Shown: in pieces, positions 35,078 to 46,391 of the stretch
Numbering within the stretch: the first letter of the stretch is position 1
Layout: the number at the start of each line of letters is the position of its first letter
DNA from: Choanephora cucurbitarum
Lineage: Eukaryota > Mucoromycota > Mucoromycetes > Mucorales > Choanephoraceae
NCBI GenBank assembly: GCA_025331435.1
Contig: JAIWNI010000029.1
Location: 62,001 to 126,000, forward strand
Reading direction: 5' to 3'
Length of the DNA: 64,000 nucleotides
Notes under the pieces: generated by a model
Database searches by the model: none
Told to the model about the DNA's origin: nothing
Seen by the model: only the letters and a program-made list of their open reading frames with translations
Made by a program: the position numbers and the translations under genes

Positions 35078-36975
35078 AAACTAACACATGAACCGCTTGC
35101 ATATCAAATTTAATTTAAAGGACACCTTTTTCCATGTTTCTTTCAACTCCAACATGGAAAAACAAATTTTACTTCAAGAAACCTGTCACTCATGTTTCCT
35201 TTTGGAAGGCGTTAAAACAGAATTCATTCAATGAATAAAAATAAAGAGCATAACGCATGCTCTTCGTCTTGGAGCTCAACTTTTACTTTTGGTTGACAGA
35301 ATACTACAATAATTGCTCTGGAAAAAGATGACCTTTCTTGTTTGTATTGTCATCAATTTATACGAGATATCTTTCTAAATCAGCTTTTAGGTATCACTTT
35401 TCTTTGCTTTGATGAACGATCATCCAGTTAATTTTATCATTTAGGAGCTCTTTTGCCTTACCTAGGGGCACTTCTATGTGTGATTACTGATACAAAGTAT
35501 TTTGATTTTTGTATTATTGTCATTTTATATATAAAAAAAGAGAAGCATTACAATTTAGCAGCCTGATAGCATGAATAATATTTTAGCTGTGCTCTTTCTT
35601 TTAGTTTCTCACTAATTGATGACACAAGATCTCACAGCAACAGTATCTGACTTGCCGACCATTGATAGAGAATTTCTAGGTATTCCAAGACATTCAAAAT
35701 CAACCTTAGAGATTTGCATTTTCGAAGTGGCTGTTATGTTTTTCAGCACAGCATGCAACATACAAAAGCTAGGACAAAAGGTCAAGAAATGCAAGCAACG
35801 GAGGCAGTTTGAGTTTCGACCCGCAGCTACTTTACTCTCTCAATATTCCATTTCATTGTCAAAGAAAAACTAATGAATCTATTCGTCAATGCGTTATGAG
35901 GAGGCGGTATTATAGTATATGCCTTTCTCTTTGGCGCTTTCTATGCTGCTGGGTTTAGCATCAGAATGAAAGACATAGTATAAGTCAGCAATACGAGTTT
36001 GAGTTTAATGAGATCAAAGCCCTAATACTACATTTTAAACAGGTTACCGGAATTTTCAATACGATCAAATAAACTCCAGGACTAACTACTTGACACTAAT
36101 TATTTCTTGAAGGCTTGATACATGCATGTTGTTCTACAAATGATTTGTGTGTAAAGCATCTGTTAAAGGACATATCAACAAATTATTGCTATGCCTCTAT
36201 AGTCAGTCTTTGAGCGATTCTTCTAATTGGTTTATTAAGAAGAAGGCATCTCCTTGTTCGACCGATCATATAGATGTAACAAAAGACCTTTTAGAAGCGT
36301 CCTCTTTACTACAACTAAGTAATGATATAAGCAAACAATTGTGACAACTTAGTTTTGCTTTCAATATCCCATTTTAAGTAGAAGTTTCTATGGCAGCAGT
36401 CTCTTTGTTGAGTCAAGACAAGGCATTTTTGCAATGACAAATACCATAAAGTTGAACGGTCATGCTAAACAAGGTTATTTAATTGCATTAGGGATAAAGG
36501 ACTGGCTTTTCCATGAAATTCGATTCCTTTTCTTACGTAATGTGTGGTTGTTCAATTTTAGTCCGTATAAATATTCAAAACACATTCGTCATTCATACTC
36601 TAGAAGCTTTGTATTCTCGTAAACTAGTTATCTAATTGTATTACCATCATCTAGCATCCGAACCTCTTAATATGCATTGAGTACTGCTTAATGCATTTTC
36701 GAGTTTATTTCTCCAAAGTAAGCGATATTCTATTAGAACTATTGATTGCCTGTTTCGTAAAAGCCAACCATTCATCGGAACACAAATCTCACATACGTCA
36801 TTTTCGATCCCTTCAGAACTGCTTTGTCATAAATCAACGATTGGCTACTGCTACAATGCCTATGAGACAATCCACCATTGCACCTGTCTTTGTGAAACAG
36901 TAAAATAAGGCATAAATATAGCTACAGTCAAGATTTTTATACTTTTTCTTTAGCTATTCCCTACAATAATTTATC
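35078..36975. other. Interval between paralog A and catalase
   Basis: About 1.9 kb. A short inverted pair (CATGTTTC ... near 35134-35200) is visible. The 85-residue frame at 35616-35873 (TDLPTIDREFLGIPRHSKS region) has no recognised family and is not called. No other gene is supported. Confidence 0.4.
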
Positions 36976-38479
36976 ATGTCTAATCCTATCTTAACTACTT
37001 CTAACGGCTGTCCTGTCGACAACGATCAAACATCTATTACTGCAGGCGTCAATGGCCCTGTCCTTATCTCTGATTTCCATCTAATTGACAAGATCTCTCA
37101 CTTCGATAGAGAGCGCATTCCTGAACGTGTTGTTCACGCTAAGGGTGCTGGTGCTCACGGTGAATTTGGTAAGCCTATGAATTGCGTTGACAAATACATA
37201 CATGTGTTCTAACTATTTCACAGTGGTCACACATGATGTTTCTCATCTTACAAAGGCCAAGTTCTTGAATGGCATTGGCAAAAAGACACCTATGTTTGCT
37301 CGCTTCTCTACAGTTGGTGGTGAGAAGGGTAGTGCAGATACTGCACGTGACCCTCGAGGTTTCTCACTCAAGTTCTACACTGAAGAAGGTAACCTTGATG
37401 TTGTTGGTAACAACACACCTGTCTTCTTTATCCGTGACCCCTCTAAGTTCCCTGACTTCATCCACACACAAAAGCGTGACCCTAAGAGCAACCTAAAGAA
37501 TCCTGAAGCCAAGTGGGACTTTTACACTTCTGTTCCTGAATCCTTGCATCAAGTTACCGTTCTCATGTCAAACTATGGTACTCCTGATGGCTTTCGATTC
37601 ATGCATGGCTATGGCTCTCATACGTTCAAGCTAGTGGATAACAATGGTAAATTCAAGTATTTTAAGTGGCACTTCAAATCTAAACAAGGCAGCAAGAACT
37701 TGAAAGCAAAGCAAGCTCTTGAACTAGAAGGCTCTGATCCTGATTATGCTACTAGAGATATGTTTGAAGCAATCGAGCGTGGCGATTATCCTTCCTGGGA
37801 TGTCTATTTCCAAGTAATGGAACCTGAAGATGCAAAGAAGTATCGTTGGAACATCTTTGACGTAACCAAGGTCTGGCCTCACAAAGATTATCCACTTATT
37901 CCTGTTGGTACATTTACCTTAAACAGAAACCCTGAAAACTACTTTGCAGAAACCGAGCAAGCTGCTTTCTCGCCTTCTCACATAGTACCTGGTATCGATG
38001 TCTCGGCTGATCGTATGTTGCAAGGCCGTCTGTTTTCTTATCCTGATGCTCACAGATACCGTCTTGGCGTGAACTATCATCAAATTCCCATCAATCGTCC
38101 CATTGCCCCTGTCAATAACTATCAGCGCGATGGCTTTATGACTGTCAATGACAATGGTGGCTCCAGTGCCAACTATGGTCCTAACTCTACGGGAGGTCCT
38201 GTACAAAACAACATTATTGGGTCCACATTTGCTCCTGAAGAAGTCGAAGGTATGACTGGTAGATTTAGTTACCAAGTAACTGATGATGATTTTGTTCAAC
38301 CTGGAAATCTATACCGCCTTATGAGCGAAGAAGACAAGAATGACTTGGCCGAGAATATTGTTGAAGAACTTGTTCTCTGTAAGCAAGAAATTGTCGATAA
38401 GGCCTTGGCAATGTTTGAACGCGCCGATCCCGATTATCGTGCTCGTGTCGAAAAGGCTTTATCTAAGGCTAAGCAATAA
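36976..38479 (+). CDS. Catalase (heme, small-subunit clade)
   Basis: The enzyme dismutates H2O2. Two exons (36976-37168, 37224-38479) give 482 residues, fitting small-subunit catalases. The active-site signature is split by the intron: [20 protein letters not shown] (distal His in VVHAKG) and EFVVTHD. Further landmarks are [20 protein letters not shown], the distal Asn in [13 protein letters not shown], and the proximal heme Tyr in [14 protein letters not shown]. There is no C-terminal flavodoxin-like domain and no clear signal peptide. The last residues (SKAKQ) are not a canonical PTS1. It lies between two inverted paralogs of a secreted protein but shares no sequence with them. Confidence 0.96.
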
Positions 38480-38862
38480 ATGTACATAAATTCTAAAGAA
38501 AATAGGTCATTATGACCTCATGTTTATACTCAAACAAAATAAATAAATTTTCCTAATACGTTAAAAAATCTCTGTACAACGCGATCTTGATTGAGAACAA
38601 ATCTCGATAAGCAACACTATCATATGTAGAATAAAAATGATGCTATAGAAAAATTAGCTTAAACAAGCAGAAAAATTTAAAGAAAGTCTTTGTATCAAAT
38701 GATCTATGTGTTAATGAACTGAGTATTCCAATTAAAACATATGAGATGGCCATATAGGCCAGATTAACTATGTATCTTACGATGGCTGTTATTTTGACAC
38801 AGGAAATTATGAAGGTAGAGTCAGGCAAAATTATCTAACACGAAAGACTAAGAACTGTGATA
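38480..38862. other. Catalase 3' region
   Basis: The interval holds the probable 3'UTR, a palindromic GGTCATTATGACC at about 38506-38518, and AATAAATAAA near 38538. No gene is seen. Confidence 0.5.
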
Positions 38863-39003
38863 CAGTCATCTCCCAATTAAGAGAACAGTCTCGGTTTCCT
38901 CGACAAGGCTCCCTGAATCAATGCCGTTCCTTGTTTTCTAAAACAATAACAGCGAATGACCAGCGTTAATCGAACTTCGGTTCCCTAAATCGAGGGATGA
39001 TTG
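38863..39003. mobile_element. Degenerate pogo-like MITE, 141 bp
   Basis: The left end reads CAGTCATCTCCCAATTAAG and the reverse complement of the right end reads CAATCATCCCTCGATTTAG, matching at 14 of 19 positions. TA flanks both ends (38861-38862 and 39004-39005). The CAGTC start with an AATTAAG/GATTTAG word resembles pogo/Tigger termini. There is no coding capacity. Confidence 0.5.
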
Positions 39004-39362
39004 TAAAGTGTTGATGAGTAGCACAATTTGTTATACGGACAGGAAATATCATTTAAATGAATCGTAATCAGCCTTCAAGCTTCATAAGATCAGCGCTTTT
39101 TTTGAATAATTGTAACTTGCTATACGCAATCTCTCGACCTGGTATTATTGAACTCACTTTACTATGTGCTTCAAACATTTAAAATGTAGAGCTTTCTTAC
39201 TCTTTAATTCCGAGACCTTATTCTACTTAGCATGATGGACGTCTTTGTAAAGGGAAAGCAATTTAACATGGAGCATAGTAAGCGCAGGCTGATTGAGTGT
39301 ATTATGCTATCGTATACATTTTATTGGCAAGTCCCAAACAATGAAAAGGAAAAAGGAGTTTC

Positions 39363-39562
39363 ACTTTTGATTAAGAGCTTTCTTTTATTAACAAGAAAAT
39401 TATAATAAATAACGACAATCATATAGGCAACAATCTAATGGAAGTATTCTAGATGCAGGCAGGGCCTATGATTTGATATGGCTGTTAGAAGAAGAAGAAG
39501 AAAGAAAGAAAGGAAGGTCAGAACACACTATGGTTTGGGTAGTTCACATTTTGATGACTTAC
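39363..39562 (-). repeat. Right 3' arm: 3'UTR shared with paralog A
   Basis: This is the reverse-complement counterpart of 34876-35077, beginning at GTAAGT directly after the diverged coding part. It contains the same probable 3'UTR intron ending CTAACAG. Confidence 0.9.
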
Positions 39563-39580
39563 ACAGCCGACAGAGCATGG

Positions 39581-40096
39581 TTATACTATGGTTCTACATA
39601 AATCAGCAAATCTTCCAAGCAAGAGAGCGACCAAGCGAATGGCAATTAGGCGATCATTTGTGATTGCAGGAGCAGGCTGAGCCACGAGACCAGTTGCAAA
39701 ACCTACGTCCGTGAGATTAAGGTCATTTGAGATGATTTGAGCAATATCGTTACGAGTGAGGAATTTGCAGAAGCTGTGCTTTCTATCACCATCAACAACA
39801 ACAACCAAATCATCACCCTTCTTATCATGATGATCATAACCATAGTCGTCATAGTCGTATTTCTTGTGACCACCGTCTTTCAAAAGGTTCGTAATATCCA
39901 TAGAAGCATTAGCATCAGTAGCTTCCAACATGCTAGCAATGATCGAGGCTTCAGCAACAGAGGCAGCAGAGACAGCAGAGGCAGAGGCGGCGGAGACTTG
40001 AGAAGCAGAAGCAGAAGCAGAGGCGTGAGGCTCAGGAGCGGCAAAAACGGCAGTGGCCAACAAGGAAGCAGAAATCAAGGCAGATGAGAACTTCAT
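39581..40096 (-). CDS. Secreted Ser/Ala-rich protein, paralog B, diverged mature region
   Basis: The protein has 171 residues. The first 68 (signal peptide plus Ser/Ala pro-region through MDI) appear identical to paralog A at 34127. The mature part is shorter and different: a Tyr/Asp/His stretch (KKYDYDDYGYDHHDKKGDD), a hydrophobic strand (LVVVVDGD), Cys in SFCKFLTRN, and a helical C-terminus LIAIRLVALLLGRFADLC ending RTIV. It lacks the Kex2-like KR and the His-rich tail of paralog A. The pair VCK/FCK and ELC/DLC suggests one conserved disulfide. The stop lies 18 nt before the shared splice donor. Function unknown. Confidence 0.85.
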   Translation of the reverse strand: MKFSSALISASLLATAVFAAPEPHASASASASQVSAASASAVSAASVAEASIIASMLEATDANASMDITNLLKDGGHKKYDYDDYGYDHHDKKGDDLVVVVDGDRKHSFCKFLTRNDIAQIISNDLNLTDVGFATGLVAQPAPAITNDRLIAIRLVALLLGRFADLCRTIV

Positions 40097-40634
40097 GTTA
40101 TTCTGTTACTGAATATTGTGGAATATAATCCGATGTAATCAAGTGTAAGAAAAAAATTCTGGTAGCAAAAAGACAAGTATTTATATATGAAAAAAAAAAG
40201 AGAGCAAGGAAACAAAAAAAAACCAAAGACTGCCAACTAGAATCATATCGAACTACTTTGGAGCAATGCGCATAACTCATAGTGGATAATATCGAAATGT
40301 TTGTTGGTTTCGACATCAACAATGAGAATAGCAATGAAAACAGTAATGACAGCAGCAATGGTCATAGCGAAAGCTACAGCAATAACGACAATAAAAAAGA
40401 GACAACAACAACAACAACAACAAAAAACAACAAAAACAAAAACAATGTTGACAACAATAACAATAACAACGACAATGTTGACAACAACAAAGGTAACAAA
40501 GGCAACAAAGGCAATAAAGGCAGCAGCAACAAAAGCAAGAAGAGAAAACAAATTCATTGCAAACTCAACTGACAAGCTAGGTTGAGTCCATAGCAGTTAC
40601 AATTCAAATGGAAAAGAAGTAGTGCTTTTATGGA
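39893..40634 (-). repeat. Right 742-bp arm of inverted repeat (promoter, signal peptide, pro-region)
   Basis: This is the inverted copy of 33589-34330, with the CAA/AAC-rich tract at about 40388-40533. Similarity ends abruptly on both sides: after codon 68 of the gene and 538 bp upstream of the ATG. Confidence 0.93.
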
Positions 40635-42031
40635 AGCTTTCGCTTTTATCTGCTGTGTAGCTTCTGCTTTTAACTTTAAAAACGTTTAAAAAACATGTAC
40701 AGAAATTATGGTGTTTAACTGATTAAAGTCAATCAAAAGCAAGCTTTCCTTATGTTCTTTTGATTCGAAGTCTAAACACTTTATGAAATACAGACTCATC
40801 AAGACATGTCCTCATGCCTTTGAAATACTACAACTTATTAATGAGCTGAAGAGATACCATAATTACAATGCTACTGCAAGGAGAAAGCAAGGATCATATT
40901 GAATTTCATAACAAACATCTTAATTAAATCATTGCAGTTACTCGTATTGCTTTAGATTTCTCTGGTTTTTAGCTTTTTTTCTTGCAAACTGAAGATATAT
41001 GCTTATAGAAAGTTTGCTGCAAGAATAACACCGAACAGAAAAAGCATAAAAATTTCAGCAATATTAGAAATGCGAGTTCCTTAGTGTTTTCTCACAACAA
41101 TTATCAGTATGTCATTTTAATAAAAAAAAATGAATGCAACAGCTTTAATAGAAAGCTATCTCGTATTATCTGGAGATTGCCTAGAACTTGGCTTACTGTG
41201 CGGCCAGTAAAACTGAAATACAGAACACGTTTTTTTTCTGCCAAGCCAAAGTAATCAAGAATATGTTTAGTTGTTTGCTTTTTCTTTCTGCTTTTATTCT
41301 TTGTTAGTATCTAAATGTTCATTCAGACAGAAAATCTCTTGTTTGCACAAGAAAACAAAGGTTCTAACACTGAAGTCGTTAGGTACCTAATACTATGCGC
41401 AAGAACTGTCTACGTATTACAAGATCGATGTTGTGTAGTATTTGGCAAGACCTAAGCACACCTAAATTGTTTTGATAAGGCCAGAATGTATACACTTCCA
41501 AACAATCCTAACAAGAAGCAAATAGTGAGTCAAAATTCTCTCGACTCTTTTTGGAATGAATGGGAATGTTCAATTTTTATTAAGTAATGGCGAAACAAAT
41601 AGTAAAAGAAAATCGAAAAAACTGATATTTCTTGTATCTGTCTCGAAAACAAACAGGAGACGATGCAATGCCCTACATCCTCAATGCGCTTTGATAGAAA
41701 GAGATGCTTAATTGCTACCAAATTTGCTTCTTTCAAAAATCATCATATTCAGTAACCGAAATAATCAGTACATTGAACAACACAACAGACAAATTTTTCC
41801 AAAAGCACTCTCTTGGCTTAAATTACGCATCTAAATTGTATTCGTCTAAGCTATCCTAGCCAGCTCTATGGAAAGCTTTTGACAACAAGAGACAGATGGT
41901 TAAAGATGTGAGTGATTATTGCATATTCAGTATTGCTGCCCGATTGAGCCAATGATATTAATCTATCAAATAGTTTATTTCTCTTGTGCTTGTAAAAAGC
42001 TACAAATGAGGAATGGGAGGGGTATAACAGT
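40635..42031. other. Gene-free interval
   Basis: About 1.4 kb, AT-rich, with short frames only. No gene or repeat was recognised. Confidence 0.45.
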
Positions 42032-43166
42032 CTATACAACAATCTTATCTTTTCTATCGTTATCATATGCAAAGAATTGAAGGAAAATCTATTTCCATAA
42101 AAGGATTCAATTAAAAAAATAAAGATCGACATCGTTTTTTTGTGAAACTTACAACAAAATCAAATAAAAGAGTACCACAGCTTCCAACAATCCAAGAAAG
42201 ATTGACAATGATATAGTCTAGTTGGGTGGATTTTAGAAAGATAGACTAAAGTAGCAGTGGTAAAAAAGAGTCTGGTGAATATTTCTCTGTGTCTGAAAGA
42301 GTAACATATGACTTACTGAAGTAAAAAATACATTTCCCATAACAGCACACAAAAACATGCCAAAGCTTAAGCCTTCTGTGCTCTTGTTTCTCCAATTCTT
42401 CAAAATCTGAGGAACTCGACTTCCTACATACAAAACAGCACTTGACCATCCCATTAACTGAGGTAGCCAGTTGAAGCGGTTTAATTCACCTTGATCACCA
42501 TGGTGGTTGTGCCAATGTGCACGATAGTATGCATAACAAGAGAAAACAGTGACGGCCAAAACAGAGATAGTTGAAATAAGATTAAGTGCACTAGTCGAAT
42601 CGTCTTTAGTATTGTTTCTTTGGTGATGCTTTGGAGAGCTAGTGTCATAGTCTACAGGCTGTGTATGATTTAAGAGACCACTTGTTTCTTGTTGATTTTG
42701 AGATAAAGCTTCTTCATCTGCTAATGCCAGTTGTTTGCTGTGCTGCTTTCTTGTACGTCTATAATAAATAACTTGCCATATCAGGGCCATATCGGCCACT
42801 GTATAATATAGAGCAAGTACGAACTAACAAAAAAAAAAAAGGAGGAAAATTTGTTGTTGTTTTTAGTTTATCAAAGACTCGAAAAAAAAAAGAAAGGCGC
42901 TTGCTTACCATTGTAACCAGTAAATCTTGCATGATAACACCTAATAAATTGAAAACGTCGCCTGCTAACCAGATAACTAAAAAAGTCATCGATAGGCCAT
43001 CTCCGCTTTTACGTCGATAATTTTCCCACAGTTGTCTATTAGAAAAAAGTCAGAATGGCAGATACTAAGAAACAAAAAAAAAGGACAATTACGGTGTAAA
43101 TACAATAAGCCAGCATAAGATAGACAAATAGCCAGCGACTGAAGAAGCAAGTGTATGATCCATCAT
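42032..43166 (-). CDS. YPQ1: PQ-loop vacuolar cationic amino-acid transporter
   Basis: Members export Arg/Lys/His from the vacuole or lysosome (Ypq1/PQLC2). Five exons (43093-43166, 42909-43035, 42317-42823, 42153-42245, 42032-42088) give 285 residues with seven hydrophobic segments. The first PQ loop is split by the first intron: LCWLIVFTPQLWENYRRKSG DG, then SMTFLVIWLAGDVFNLLGVI and ALYYTVADMALI. After a charged loop of about 70 residues the second PQ loop reads VGSRVPQILKNWRNKSTEGLS, followed by FLCAVMGNVFFTS. The last exons read STQLDYIIVNLSWIVGSCGT and FDFVIFLQFFAY, the expected C-terminal helix. Reading through the donor at 42316 gives a premature stop, so splicing there is needed. Confidence 0.92.
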
Positions 43167-43506
43167 TGGCAAAGAAGAAAAAAGAAGAAGAAAAGAAAAG
43201 AAAAAAAAATGATTTTTCTTAGTGTAGTTTAGCTTGACTTCATTTTTTTTTTGTGTCGTTTCAGAACCCAGCCACTCAAAAAGAAAAAGGCAACAGTTCG
43301 CACTCAATTGAATTCATATTTCTCCCTTCTACAAGACGAATAGATACGAAAGTAGTATATAAAGAAACACGTTAAGACGCATATATCTGATGATCTTACA
43401 CACAACTGCTCAAATGAATCAGTGTCTAATAAAGCTTGTGTTTTTTTTTGGCTGTTTGGATGGATTTATATATTTATAACAATCAATTTCAGATAGAAGG
43501 TGTTGA
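43167..43506. other. Intergenic between YPQ1 5' end and ATP7 3' end
   Basis: This 340-bp spacer has a long poly-A/GA stretch at about 43170-43210. No gene is seen. Confidence 0.5.
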
Positions 43507-44307
43507 TTAGAAGTAAGAGATATCGCCAAACTTTTCCTTGTAACCAGGAACAGAGAATTGACCCTTCTTGAGGTTTTCTTCGATGTTCTTGGTGAGTTCA
43601 GGCTTAGCAACAATGATATCATCAACCTATAGAAATAAAAGTCAAAATGTGAGTGTTTCCATCCCAAAAAACATATCTGCCATTCGCTCCTCCCGTTTAT
43701 CATCTATCCTTCTTTTTTTTATGCAAGCAAAAAAGATCAAAATACATACAGTGAGTTGTTCAATGGGACGAGAACCTTCAATGTTGTTGAGAGTGGCATG
43801 AAGATCCTTGAGTTCGTGTTCGATTTGTTGAACAGTCTTTTCAGCCTTGGCAACCTACAAATTTAAAACAGAAATGGTTAATTCATCAATGTCTCGACTT
43901 GTTCTGGATGTAGGACGCGTGTATGCCGTTTCTCTTTATCATGTTGCCTCTCTTTTTTCATCGACGTGCAATCCTTTTCTTTTCCTCAATTTTCGTTTTT
44001 CTTTCTCTCTACTTACAGCCTTGGTTTCGAATTGGTTGATGGCATTCAATTGAGCATCCAAGTTGTAAGCAACAGGCTTGAAACCGCTAACAGCCTTTTC
44101 AGCTTGATCAACAATAGCTTGGTTCTTAAGAACCTTGCGGTATTGAGCAAAGTCAACAGTGGTAGATTGTTCTTTCAATTCAGCAAGAACACGCTTGACT
44201 TCGTCATTGCGCTTACGGAAAGCTTGAAGAGAAGCAACAGTTTCTTGGGGAAGGCTGACGCTCAACTTAGCCCAGTTGATAGCAGCGGCACGAACAGAGG
44301 AAGCCAT
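43507..44307 (-). CDS. ATP7: Mitochondrial F1Fo ATP synthase subunit d
   Basis: Subunit d is part of the peripheral stalk. Three exons (44017-44307, 43750-43854, 43507-43626) give 171 residues, as in other fungi. Characteristic sequence includes AAAINWAKLSVSLPQETVAS, LQAFRKRNDEVKRVLAEL, VDFAQYRKVLKNQAIVD and FKPVAYNLDAQLNAINQFE. The helical EKTVQQIEHELKDLHATL follows, and the C-terminus reads ELTKNIEENLKKGQFSVPGY. It has no cleavable presequence obvious beyond MASSVRAA, as in yeast Atp7. Confidence 0.93.
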
Positions 44308-45855
44308 TTTTTTTCTGTATATGTAATAAAAAAAAGGGGAGGTGTACTGGAAAAAAAAAAGATTTCTTGTAGCAGTTGAGAGCTTAAACAATCCCAGCAA
44401 AAAAAAATAGCCTGGCCCCCGCAACCTCTCTCTCTCATTACTTGCGTTTCGCACACAAATTGAATCCGATTCCTATTGGTCGGAGCTCGATATTAAATAA
44501 TACGTCAGCAATTGCCTATAATGATTTTGCTGCTTCTTGACTGCATAGGATGATCAGTATGGATCTATTCCTAAACTGAAATGATGCAAGTTGTCCAACC
44601 TGGAAAGGCCTGCGAGGTATCTGTATGGTGCCATAGAATTTGCTGAAAGGCTCCTAAAAACACACAAGTGCCAACATTTGAAAGTGATTGACAACAGGAG
44701 CTTATATTGAGACAACTTTGCTTTTGTTGGTACAAATGCTCGCACTAGAAAGCCAGGTGGTAATTAAATGACTATTGACTTGAACAATAGCATCGAAACC
44801 TGTTTGACTCTTACAGAAGAGTGAGTTGCACAAAGAACTTTGCAGTCCGTATATTTTTTTAGACAAGGATTGAACAATGTTGCCTGCCCTACTTAAGAAT
44901 ACGCCTTCGTTTTTGATAAAGCTTTTTAATCCCCCATGCCTTTTCAAAATAATAAAGTCTTATAGTCTGGATAGGCACAAAAAACCAAGCCCTTTCAGAT
45001 GAGAAAAGCTTCACGAATAAGCGGTCTTTCGGGTCTATGCTAGCTAGGAGCTCATGATAATTGAGTGAAATAATTGACATGCAAAAAGAAAGAGCGTGAG
45101 ATATACGAGGTCATTATACTATTTCATTCTGCATAAATTGATTTATACCATTGGTCTATTCATCTTGCTATTGTTCTTTATGTGCAATAACACCATCGAT
45201 CTAGATGTGTCTGTTTTTAATCAATTTGCAGTCAGATACTTTTTATCTGACGTTCATTGCAAGCCAACTAAGCGAGAAGCTAAATAGGGACAGACAACAA
45301 GTATTTGCTTTTGTTCCTTTCAGCTCAAGCAAAGCTCAGGACCCTTGAAGCATTACTTCATCTCACTATTGCAAGAAAGCCTTCAAAATCATAGTTATTT
45401 ATTTGAACTCATGATTGATTAGTCAAGTGTACTGAAACCAGAAGAGATGAAAGCGAGAGACTTTGCAACCACAACTCTATCTTTTTCCTTGTATTATAGA
45501 AATGAATTCATGGACATACTTTGTCAGATGAATATAACAACCTCTTCATGCAGTTCCCGATAAGCTTTGAAATGCTTGTGTTTGAGAGCAAACACTTCCC
45601 TTCTTGTGTTAATAAATGGGCCGTTCTCTCCAACTTTGAACTCATAAATTGTGAGGTTTGCGTTGCTGCTCCCATTACCATTAAGCCAACCTTTTAGCTA
45701 ATCGTCTTGCTTTTTGAAACTGATGATGTTATTTTATACTAATGCTTGCACTTTACAGCATGCTTATCACTACGACGAGCGTCAGGAGGTATACAAGCGT
45801 ATAGATTACTTTTGTATCTTCTTAAAGACTTAGCATCAGCAAGGATGATGCAGCA
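44308..45855. other. Gene-free interval with possible relics
   Basis: Beyond the ATP7 promoter the interval has only short frames. Minus-strand frames at 44889-45080 (SERAWFFVPIQTIRLYYFEKA region) and 44702-44947 look faintly protein-like but match nothing I know. No gene is called. Confidence 0.4.
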
Positions 45856-45942
45856 GCTGCTCAATTTAAGAGTGTTTAATTTAAAAGTATGTCCAATACA
45901 AGAATGCATTTCCACACTACAAACACTCTTGAATAAAGCGAC
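45856..45942. mobile_element. Short degenerate MITE related to 4738-4888
   Basis: The left part reads GCTCAATTTAAGAGTGTTTA and the reverse complement of the right part reads GTCGCTTTATTCAAGAGTGT, both close to the TIR of the 4738-4888 element. The first bases of the left end are altered and no clear TA duplication remains. Confidence 0.5.
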
Positions 45943-46391
45943 AATTGTGCAAAGCAAGTCTTTCGTATGTTGAGCTTGTTCACTCACAGTGTTAAACTTG
46001 TACTTCTTCTGATGCTCAAGATTTTCGAGCTTAGAAAGGGCTCAATAAAGAAATACATGCAAAAGATATTTACAACTGTAAACAAGCAAAATAGAAGATC
46101 TTGATGAGTTGATGCTTCAACCTTTTTGCATTGTGCTCGAACGTCATTGAATTATAAAAAAAAGGGGAAAAAACTACAACTTTATTAAGGTGAAGAGAAA
46201 AAGTGCTAGACACAATTGAAAGCTCTCAAACAGTTGAGATTAGCCATCCTTACAGACAGAGATTTGGTTTCTCGAATCTTATAAATGATTTTTTACCTGA
46301 GGCATTGTTCGTCTTAATAAAAAAATTCACAAGCTCTTCTGTGGTTTCCAATGCAGCATTTAATTCACTAAAGTAAGAAAAGATTAATATA
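45943..46391. other. Interval containing the end of the recombinase relic
   Basis: The minus strand at about 46303-46371 reads ELNAALETTEELVNFFIKTN, which seems to be a last exon of the recombinase relic to its right. Otherwise nothing is recognised. Confidence 0.4.

Noticed and set aside
37919..38299. 126-residue antisense frame inside catalase
   Set aside because: Shadow of the catalase reading frame.
45739..45987. Overlapping frames on both strands around the short MITE
   Set aside because: No motif; the region is explained in part by the MITE at 45856-45942.
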